Shown piece by piece: positions 1 through 4,934 of a stretch of DNA of 8,215 nt. Within the stretch, counting starts at the first letter, position 1, and the number at the start of each line of letters is the position of its first letter. Below the pieces are notes generated by a model. It saw only the letters and a program-made list of their open reading frames with translations. It ran no database searches and was not told the origin of the DNA. The position numbers were made by a program, and so were the translations under genes. Origin of the DNA: CAZCEC01 sp964497615 (GTDB lineage Bacteria > Chloroflexota > Anaerolineae > Anaerolineales > UBA6663); assembly GCA_964497615.1 (NCBI GenBank), contig CAZCEC010000126.1:1-8215 (forward strand), given 5' to 3'.

Positions 1-308
1 TCCTGCAAGAGAACGCCCATGTTGCTCACGCTCTTGGCCTGGGCCACCGGCTCGTCCGCTTCGCCGAAGGCCTTCTGCGCCTGCGTGAAGCGATCGAGCG
101 CCCGGGCATAGTCGCCCTTCATCATGTGGTACTCGCCCAGCGTGGTGGTGGCGATGCCTTGGTAGCGCGCGTTGCCATGCCGCACCGCCAGGTCGTACTG
201 CAGTCCCGCCAGCACGGCCGCGCTGTCGGGGTCGCTGTAGAGGAAGCCGTCGATGCTGATGTAGCTCATCGCCCGAAGGCGGTCCACCGGCGCCTGCGCG
301 CTGTCCTG
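1..308 (-). other. TPR region in the C-terminal half of the fused protein
   Basis: Residues 311-412 of the fused reading frame. One TPR is clear (about 359-392, with L367, G368, Y370 and the GDYARAL turn), and a second begins at the edge (AKSVSNMGVLLQ). Before it lies a helical stretch, RLRAMSYISIDGFLYSDPDS, followed by LQYDLA. From memory, this layout resembles the N-terminal TPR sensor part of adenylate/guanylate cyclases and histidine kinases common in Bacteroidota, which begin with a similar LDSLWxVW motif. I could not search for this. The output domain, if any, lies beyond the left edge. Confidence 0.6.
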
Positions 309-1238
309 CCACACGCCCCACAGCGAGTCGCTCTCGTTGAGTTCGTTGGGAGCGCCCCAGAAGTCGTAGGTCTCGCAGCCCTGCGCCCTGGCCCAGCGAA
401 TGGCCTCCCACTGGAGCAGGTGGTTGGGCATCTTGTCGCGGTGGGCGGAGCGGCTCATGCCGTACATATACCACGCCGTCCGCGCAAAGCGAAAGACGAC
501 CAGGGCCGCGACCGGCTCACCATCCACCTGTGCGATGAAGGGCTGGGCCAGCCCCGCCGCCATGAAGCTGCCCCAAGCATCGCGGTAATAGCTTTCGGGC
601 CGGATGACAAAGCCATCGCGCACCGAGGTTTCGGCGTACAGCCGGTAGAGCAGACCGAGATCGGCGCTGGTCCCAGGCCGGACGACGACGCCCTTGCGCT
701 CGGCCAGCCTGAGGTTGTAGCGCGTCTTCTGCTTCATGCTGGCCAGCAACTCGGCCTCGGATGGGCGCAGGTCGAGCGTCACCGTGTTGCGGAACTGCAC
801 GGGATTGGGCGAGAACACCCACCCCCGGCGGCGCAGTTCAGCCTGCACCGCCTCGCCCGCGGGGTGGGGGCGTTCGTCGCCAGGCGACCCCCGGCTCAGC
901 GCCACGTCCGGGTCGATCTTGATGAGAAGGGCGCGCTGGCGCCGGGCCAGATCTTCTAGAGCCGATATGGCGGCGGTGCGCGTTTCGTCCCGGCTCCAAT
1001 CCAGCAGCGGGCCGCGCGGCACATAGAGCACCCGCAAGAAGCGCAGCGCGGTGCGGGTGAGCACCTGCGCCACGGCCGGGCCATGCGGCGTTTCCCAGGT
1101 CAGCCGCTGCGCTTGCCAGCCGTGCCGGCTCTTGAACTCGCCCCAGGCCCAGCTTTGCAGCAAGTGGGCTTGTGGGGCGCTGGCGGCCAGGGCGTCCCAC
1201 TCGGCCGGGTCGGCAACCGCGTGCATTGCGTCAGGCAT
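1..1238 (-). CDS. FemAB-family aminoacyltransferase fused in frame to a TPR segment (partial, runs off left edge)
   Basis: I translated the minus strand codon by codon: it is open from ATG at 1238 to the window edge, 412 codons, with no frameshift. Residues 1 to about 309 form a FemAB/GNAT-like domain: HLLQSWAWGEFKS near residue 24, YVPRGPLLDW at 72-81, MKQKTRYNLRLAERKGV from 168, a WYMYGMS motif, then YDFWGAP at 291-297. Family members use aminoacyl-tRNA to add amino acids to lipid II peptide side chains in the cytoplasm. The complete neighbour continues after LWGVY with the usual RFKRGWGG and GAWDRVY end. This protein instead continues after DSLWGVW (304-310) into helical sequence with a clear TPR at about 359-392 (LGEYHMMKGDYARALDRF) and the start of another. 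The FemAB C-terminus is thus missing. ATG1238 overlaps the upstream stop by 8 bp; ATG1226, just past that stop, is an alternative. Neither has a clear ribosome site. It could be a true fusion, a degraded paralogue joined to another gene, or an assembly chimera. Confidence 0.75.
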   Translation of the reverse strand, partial: MPDAMHAVADPAEWDALAASAPQAHLLQSWAWGEFKSRHGWQAQRLTWETPHGPAVAQVLTRTALRFLRVLYVPRGPLLDWSRDETRTAAISALEDLARRQRALLIKIDPDVALSRGSPGDERPHPAGEAVQAELRRRGWVFSPNPVQFRNTVTLDLRPSEAELLASMKQKTRYNLRLAERKGVVVRPGTSADLGLLYRLYAETSVRDGFVIRPESYYRDAWGSFMAAGLAQPFIAQVDGEPVAALVVFRFARTAWYMYGMSRSAHRDKMPNHLLQWEAIRWARAQGCETYDFWGAPNELNESDSLWGVWQDSAQAPVDRLRAMSYISIDGFLYSDPDSAAVLAGLQYDLAVRHGNARYQGIATTTLGEYHMMKGDYARALDRFTQAQKAFGEADEPVAQAKSVSNMGVLLQ

Positions 1239-2286
1239 ACGCTGAGGGCCGCCGCCAGCGAAGCATCGCCAGGTAGCCCCAATACAGCGGCCAGTTGTAC
1301 ACGCGATCCCACGCCCCCACCGTGCGCGTCAGCGTCCCCCCCCAGCCGCGCTTGAAGCGGTACACCCCCCACAGCCCGTCGCGGCGCTGCTCAAAGCCCG
1401 CCTCCAGTGCCGCCTCGTCTGCGTCGGGCACGCCCCACAAATCGTACGTCACCGCCCCGTGCGCTTTGGCCCAGCGCATCGCCTCCCACTGCGCCAGATA
1501 GGGGGCCATGCGCTGGCGCTCGACATCGGATGACGCCCCATAGAAGTACCAGGCTTGCTGGCCAAGGGCGAAGGCCATCACGCCCGCCAGGGGCTGCCCC
1601 TCCCATTCAGCCAGGATCAGCGCGCAGCGGTCTGTGGGCGCGAACAGCTCATGCGCCCGGCGGTAATACTCGGGCGCGTGCACCCCAAACCCGTCGCGGC
1701 TGCCGGTGGCGGCCATCAAGCGATTGAAGGCCTCCAGGTCCTCCGGCGCGCCAGCCACGCGCGCCGTGACGCCGCGCTTGCCGGCCAGGCCGATGTTGTA
1801 GCGCGTCTTGGGCTTCATGCGCGCCAGGATGGCGGCCTCGTCCGGCGTCAGGTCCACCACCAGGCTGCGCGGCGGCTGCACCAGGTGCGGCGAGGGGCGG
1901 AAACCGTGCGACCGGAGCAGGTCACGCCAGCGCGGCTCGTCGGGCAGGTCCGGCTCCAGCTTCAGGCACATGGCGCGGGACTGCCGGCACCGGTCGTCGA
2001 GCGCGCCAAACAGCCGCCGGAGCAGCGCCTCGGCGTCCCAATCCACGACCGGGCCGCGCGGGACGTACGCCAGGGAAGAGCGCAGGGGCAAGGGCCGGAC
2101 GAGCACCAATGCGCCGGAGTCGGGGTGGTCCTCCGGGCCGGTCTGAAGGGGTCCGCCCCGCCAGCCAAACTCCGACTTTAGCTCGCCCCAGGCGCCGGAT
2201 TGCAGCAGATGGCCGCGGGGGTGCGCCGCCACGAATTGATCCCAATTATGCCGAACTCGGGGCATATTGGGATTATAATCTCTCAT
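1231..2286 (-). CDS. FemAB-family peptidoglycan-bridge aminoacyltransferase (complete)
   Basis: A 351-residue protein with the features of the FemA/FemB/FemX family, which transfers amino acids from aminoacyl-tRNA to lipid II to build the peptidoglycan interpeptide bridge; the substrate here cannot be predicted. In order: HLLQSGAWGELKSEFGW from residue 26, YVPRGPVVDW at 74-83, MKPKTRYNIGLAGKRGV from 157, YFYGAS at 247-252, a QWEAMRWAK helix at 266-274, YDLWGVP at 281-287, then LWGVYRFKRGWGG from 305 and GAWDRVY at 324-330, the normal family ending. No signal peptide is visible, as expected for a cytoplasmic enzyme. Met1 (2286) and Met8 (2265) are both possible starts. Neither has a good Shine-Dalgarno; Met8 aligns better with the paralogue and lies 6 bp from a TATAAT, which would make the mRNA leaderless. 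The downstream paralogue overlaps its stop, so the two form one leftward unit, divergent from nuoA. Confidence 0.88.
   Translation of the reverse strand: MRDYNPNMPRVRHNWDQFVAAHPRGHLLQSGAWGELKSEFGWRGGPLQTGPEDHPDSGALVLVRPLPLRSSLAYVPRGPVVDWDAEALLRRLFGALDDRCRQSRAMCLKLEPDLPDEPRWRDLLRSHGFRPSPHLVQPPRSLVVDLTPDEAAILARMKPKTRYNIGLAGKRGVTARVAGAPEDLEAFNRLMAATGSRDGFGVHAPEYYRRAHELFAPTDRCALILAEWEGQPLAGVMAFALGQQAWYFYGASSDVERQRMAPYLAQWEAMRWAKAHGAVTYDLWGVPDADEAALEAGFEQRRDGLWGVYRFKRGWGGTLTRTVGAWDRVYNWPLYWGYLAMLRWRRPSAYA
2241..2271. repeat. Imperfect inverted repeat over the start of the leftward FemAB gene
   Basis: CCCAATTATGCC (2241-2252) is the reverse complement of GGCATATTGGG (2261-2271) except for one extra base, with an 8-base loop. 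In the leftward mRNA the hairpin would bury the Met8 start codon (2265-2263). As DNA it lies just upstream of the nuoA promoter and could be an operator. The structure is seen directly; the role is inferred. Confidence 0.5.
2272..2277 (-). promoter_or_regulatory. Candidate -10 element for the leftward FemAB unit
   Basis: GATTATAATC (2271-2280) is a perfect palindrome, so TATAAT can be read on both strands. On the minus strand it lies 6 bp before Met8 of the FemAB gene, implying a leaderless transcript. The hexamer 17 bp upstream (AAGATG) is a poor -35, so this is a weak call. Confidence 0.3.
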
Positions 2287-2287
2287 G

Positions 2288-2309
2288 TTTGACTCATCTT
2301 TTGACTCAT
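2288..2309 (+). repeat. Tandem direct repeats TTTGACTCAT overlapping the nuo promoter
   Basis: Two exact copies, 2288-2297 and 2300-2309, start 12 bp apart. Each contains the near-palindrome TGACTCA. The first copy supplies the -35 hexamer of the nuoA promoter and the second fills the spacer, so a protein bound here would compete with RNA polymerase. No regulator is encoded in the window. The alternative is chance duplication in a short AT-richer stretch. Confidence 0.5.
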
Positions 2310-2317
2310 GCTATTAT
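2289..2317 (+). promoter_or_regulatory. Extended -10 sigma-70-type promoter for the nuo operon
   Basis: The -35 is TTGACT (2289-2294), the spacer is exactly 17 bp, and the -10 is TATTAT (2312-2317), directly preceded by TGC, the extended -10 signature. Transcription should start near 2324, leaving a leader of about 53 bases before nuoA. It is the only good rightward promoter I see ahead of the operon. No attenuator or riboswitch-like fold is evident in the leader. Confidence 0.6.
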
Positions 2318-2366
2318 CCGCGCCGTTCTTCACAAATGCGATGCAGTCCCCCGCGTTTGACCAATC

Positions 2367-2371
2367 AAGGA
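2367..2371 (+). promoter_or_regulatory. Ribosome binding site of nuoA
   Basis: AAGGA lies 6 bases before ATG at 2378. It is among the clearest Shine-Dalgarno sites in the window and fixes the nuoA start. Confidence 0.7.
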
Positions 2372-2377
2372 TGACTT

Positions 2378-2737
2378 ATGCTGAACGAATGGACATTCAT
2401 TGGGTTGTTCCTTCTCATGGGAGCGATTTTTCCCGGAGTGCCCATCCTCCTCAACAGCCTCATCTTAGGACCCAAAAAGAATAACCCCGTCAAGAACAGC
2501 CCCTACGAATGCGGCATCGAAACGGTGGGGGACACCTGGGTCCAATTCAAGGTCCAATACTACATCTTTGCGCTGGTCTTCGTCATCTTTGACGTGGAGA
2601 CGATCTTCCTGTTCCCCTTCGCCGTCGCCTTCGACCAGGTGGCGCTGTTCATGGTGGTGGAGGTCGTGATCTTCATCCTCATCCTGGCCGGCGGCCTCAT
2701 TTACGCCTGGCGCAAGGGCGCCTTGCAGTGGGTGTGA
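2378..2737 (+). CDS. nuoA: NADH-quinone oxidoreductase subunit A (NuoA, ND3)
   Basis: A 119-residue inner-membrane protein with three predicted membrane segments (about 6-30, 61-83 and 88-111), the usual size for NuoA/ND3. The conserved loop between segments 1 and 2 is present: YECG at 43-46, whose cysteine lies in the loop near the quinone site in complex I structures. The segment-2 signature FDVE is at 71-74. NuoA joins the membrane arm to the hydrophilic arm beside NuoH. The start is fixed by AAGGA six bases upstream. It is the first gene after the promoter and ends 1 bp before nuoH. In most bacteria nuoB, nuoC and nuoD follow directly; here they do not. No residue looks damaged, and confidence in the family is very high. 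Confidence 0.97.
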   Translation: MLNEWTFIGLFLLMGAIFPGVPILLNSLILGPKKNNPVKNSPYECGIETVGDTWVQFKVQYYIFALVFVIFDVETIFLFPFAVAFDQVALFMVVEVVIFILILAGGLIYAWRKGALQWV

Positions 2738-2738
2738 C

Positions 2739-4022
2739 ATGGATTTGAGCCAGCTCTTTTCCGACCCGGTTGGTTTCGTCCGCGACCTGCTCGTCCAGCT
2801 CCTGGCGTCGCTGGGGCTGGCGGACTCGGTCATCAACGTCATCCTGGCCGCGATCGGCGTGGTCATTATCGCCTCGTTCTGCCTGGTCCTGCCGCTGTTC
2901 CTGATCTGGTTCGAGCGCCGCGTGGTGGCCCGCATGCAGGACCGCATCGGCCCCAACCGCGTCGGTCCGCAGGGCGCGCTCCAGACCATCGCCGACGCCA
3001 TCAAGCTGCTCATCAAGGAAGACATCACCCCCATCGGCGCGGACAAGCTGGTCTACAACGCCGCCCCGATATTGTCGGTGATCGCCGTCATCAGCATGTG
3101 GGCGGTGGTGCCATTCGCCGTCAACATCCTGGGCACCAAGCTCAACGTGGGCGCGCTGTACATCATCAGCGTCGGCTCGCTGGGCACGTTGGCGATCATG
3201 ATGGGCGGCTGGTCGTCCAACAACAAGTACGCGCTGCTGGGCGCGTTCCGCACCGTGGCGCAGTTGGTGTCCTACGAAGCGCCGCTGCTGCTCAGCCTGC
3301 TGGTGCCCGTCATCCTGGCGCGCAGCATGGACCTGAACGAGATCGTCCAGGCGCAGCACGTGTGGTTCGTCGTCGCCGCGCCGGTGGCGGCCCTGATCTT
3401 CTTCGCCACCTCGGTGGCGGAGGTGGGCCGCACGCCCTTCGACCTGCTGGAGGCCGAGTCTGAGATCGTGGCCGGCTTCCACATTGAATACACCGGCATG
3501 AAGTTCGGCATGTTCTTCGTAGCCGAGTTTCTGCACGCCTTCACCGTGGGCGCGCTGACGGCGGTGCTGTTCCTGGGCGGCTGGCGCGGGCCGGGCGCCG
3601 AGGCCTATCCCCTGCTGGGCGTGCTCTATTTCATGCTCAAAGCCTTCGCCGGTTACTTCATCGTCATCCTCATGCGCGCGGCCCTGCCCCGCATCCGCAT
3701 CGACCACATGCTCGACCTGAACTGGAAGTTCCTGGTGCCGGTCTCGCTGGCCGCTATCGTCCTGACCCTGCTGGGCGACAAGCTCATCCAGACGGCCGGG
3801 CTGGAGAGCGAGTGGCTGCGGGCCGGACTGCTGTTCCTGGGCAATCTCGTGCTGGTGTGGGTGGTGTACTGGTTCCTATCGGCTTCGGCGCGCCGCATGC
3901 GGGCTGAGGAAGAAGGCGCGGACGACCACGCCGCTCCCGGTCACGACGACCACGGGGCAGGCCATGAGGCCCACGCGGCCCTGCCCGGCGACGCGGGCGC
4001 GCACGCCGCCCCGGCCCATTGA
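2739..4022 (+). CDS. nuoH: NADH-quinone oxidoreductase subunit H (NuoH, ND1) with a His/Asp-rich C-terminal tail
   Basis: A 427-residue subunit that forms much of the quinone-binding chamber and starts the axis of charged residues through the membrane arm. Family motifs are intact: FERRVVARMQDRIGPNRVGP from residue 58, then IADAIKLLIKED, GWSSNNKYALLGAFR, SYEAP, and GRTPFDLLEAESEIVAGFH with acidic residues E238, E240 and E242, in the loop known to line the quinone site. After the conserved NWKFLVPVSL helix there is one more membrane segment (about 363-383) and then a hydrophilic tail. The last 34 residues (394-427) contain seven His and five Asp among Ala, Gly and Pro, which most bacterial NuoH proteins lack; the total length exceeds the usual 320-350. 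The tail is probably cytoplasmic, from the helix count. The start lies 1 bp after the nuoA stop, suggesting coupled translation. Confidence 0.97.
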   Translation: MDLSQLFSDPVGFVRDLLVQLLASLGLADSVINVILAAIGVVIIASFCLVLPLFLIWFERRVVARMQDRIGPNRVGPQGALQTIADAIKLLIKEDITPIGADKLVYNAAPILSVIAVISMWAVVPFAVNILGTKLNVGALYIISVGSLGTLAIMMGGWSSNNKYALLGAFRTVAQLVSYEAPLLLSLLVPVILARSMDLNEIVQAQHVWFVVAAPVAALIFFATSVAEVGRTPFDLLEAESEIVAGFHIEYTGMKFGMFFVAEFLHAFTVGALTAVLFLGGWRGPGAEAYPLLGVLYFMLKAFAGYFIVILMRAALPRIRIDHMLDLNWKFLVPVSLAAIVLTLLGDKLIQTAGLESEWLRAGLLFLGNLVLVWVVYWFLSASARRMRAEEEGADDHAAPGHDDHGAGHEAHAALPGDAGAHAAPAH

Positions 4023-4041
4023 TTCAAGGCGATTGACGATT

Positions 4042-4566
4042 ATGACTGCCGCTCATGTCATCTTCCTGATTACAGCCGCCGCCACCCTGGGCGCCGCCCT
4101 GTTCGTGGTGACGGCCCGCAACCTGGTCCACGCCGCGCTGGCGCTCATCGCCTCGTTTTTCGGCGTGGCCATCATCTTCGTGCTGCTTCAGGCCGGGTTC
4201 CTGGCGGCGGTGCAGGTGGTGCTGTATATCGGCGCCATCGCCATCCTGATCATCTTCGCCATCATGCTTACCCGGCGGGTGATGCAGGACACCGGCCCGC
4301 AGACCAACCGCCAGTGGTGGGTGGCGGCGATCATGGCGGCGGTGCTGTTCGTGGCCCTGCTGATCAGCCTGGGCCTGGTGCCGGCCCTGCAAGATGTGAC
4401 CCAGCCCGTGACGGCCCTGCCCAGCCCAGACGCCAGCCTGCGCCAATTGGGCCAGTCGTTTGTGGACCCGAACCAATACCTGCTGCCGTTCGAGCTGGCT
4501 TCGGTGCTGCTGCTGGTGGCGCTGATCGGCAGCATCGTCATCGCGGCGGATAAGAAGCAACCATGA
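4042..4566 (+). CDS. nuoJ: NADH-quinone oxidoreductase subunit J (NuoJ, ND6)
   Basis: A 174-residue membrane subunit with five hydrophobic segments, the normal ND6/NuoJ size and pattern. The signature of the third segment, YIGAIAILIIFAIML from residue 62, is present; in solved complex I structures this helix carries a pi-bulge implicated in coupling. The last segment has the conserved PFELAS (149-154) followed by VLLLVALIGSIVIA. I chose ATG at 4042. An in-frame ATG at 3964 would add 26 Arg/Pro-rich residues inside the end of nuoH and is not credible. AAGGCG 11 bases upstream is a weak ribosome site. nuoI, which normally lies between nuoH and nuoJ, is missing; the 19-bp gap leaves no room for it. 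The stop overlaps the nuoK start (ATGA). Confidence 0.95.
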   Translation: MTAAHVIFLITAAATLGAALFVVTARNLVHAALALIASFFGVAIIFVLLQAGFLAAVQVVLYIGAIAILIIFAIMLTRRVMQDTGPQTNRQWWVAAIMAAVLFVALLISLGLVPALQDVTQPVTALPSPDASLRQLGQSFVDPNQYLLPFELASVLLLVALIGSIVIAADKKQP

Positions 4567-4871
4567 TTCCTCTTTCCTGGTATCTCGCCCTGGCGGCCGC
4601 CCTTTTCTGTGTGGGATTTTATGGCGTGCTGGCCCGCAAGAACGCCGTTGCCATTCTGATGGGCATCGAATTGATGCTCAACGCCGTGAACATCAACCTG
4701 GTGGCCTTCTGGCACTACCTGGCGCCGGGGCTGATTTCCGGGCAGATGTTCACCATCATCGTGCTCACCGTGGCCGCCGCCGAGGCGGCCGTGGGCCTGG
4801 CGCTGATCATTTCCATCTACCGCCGGCGCAGCACCGTGGTGGCTGAAGAGATTGACTTGATGAAGTGGTAG
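4563..4871 (+). CDS. nuoK: NADH-quinone oxidoreductase subunit K (NuoK, ND4L)
   Basis: A 102-residue protein with three membrane segments, the standard size. It forms part of a proton path next to NuoJ and NuoN. The two conserved membrane glutamates are present: E36 in GIELMLNAVN, at the same number as in E. coli, and E74 in TVAAAEAAVGLAL, matching E. coli E72. The start codon overlaps the nuoJ stop in the form ATGA, and no strong separate ribosome site is seen, so translation is probably coupled to nuoJ. The stop TAG (4869-4871) is followed at once by a large palindrome. Confidence 0.96.
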   Translation: MIPLSWYLALAAALFCVGFYGVLARKNAVAILMGIELMLNAVNINLVAFWHYLAPGLISGQMFTIIVLTVAAAEAAVGLALIISIYRRRSTVVAEEIDLMKW

Positions 4872-4921
4872 TTAGAGAAGGCCGATCTGGGCGGGCGCCC
4901 GCCCAGATCAGCCTTCTCTAA
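4872..4921. repeat. Near-perfect 50-bp palindrome between nuoK and nuoL
   Basis: The left arm (4872-4896) and right arm (4897-4921) are reverse complements over 25 bp with a single mismatch (C4883 opposite A4910). The inner 26 bp (4884-4909) are perfectly palindromic, with GGGCGGGC meeting GCCCGCCC at the centre. RNA would form a very stable hairpin. There is no T-run after it, so it is not a typical intrinsic terminator, and nuoL must be read through it unless it has its own promoter. Options are an mRNA-stability or processing hairpin, a partial terminator, or a REP/MITE-like repeat inserted between genes. Confidence 0.85.
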
Positions 4922-4925
4922 TCGC

Positions 4926-4929
4926 GGAG
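4926..4929 (+). promoter_or_regulatory. Ribosome binding site of nuoL
   Basis: GGAG lies 5 bases before ATG at 4935 and only 4 bases past the palindrome. The hairpin leaves it single-stranded, so nuoL can be initiated independently of nuoK. Confidence 0.6.
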
Positions 4930-4934
4930 CCTGC

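Noticed and set aside
126..959. A 277-codon plus-strand open frame
   Set aside because: It lies antisense to the FemAB-TPR gene, whose reading frame carries recognisable motifs throughout. The plus-strand product is low-complexity and matches nothing I know.
2301..2329. A second nuo promoter using the TTGACT of the second repeat
   Set aside because: The hexamer 17 bp downstream (CGTTCT) is not a -10. Only the first repeat pairs correctly with TATTAT.
2697..3707. A 336-codon minus-strand open frame opposite nuoH
   Set aside because: Asp/His/Gln/Arg-rich antisense shadow of nuoH, with no family motif.
3964..4041. N-terminal extension of nuoJ from an upstream ATG
   Set aside because: The 26 extra residues are Arg/Pro-rich and overlap the nuoH tail in another frame. 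Family alignment starts at the ATG at 4042.
4872..4921. Reading the nuoK-nuoL palindrome as an intrinsic terminator
   Set aside because: No T-tract follows either arm, and nuoL and nuoM lie in the same direction with no convincing promoter between.
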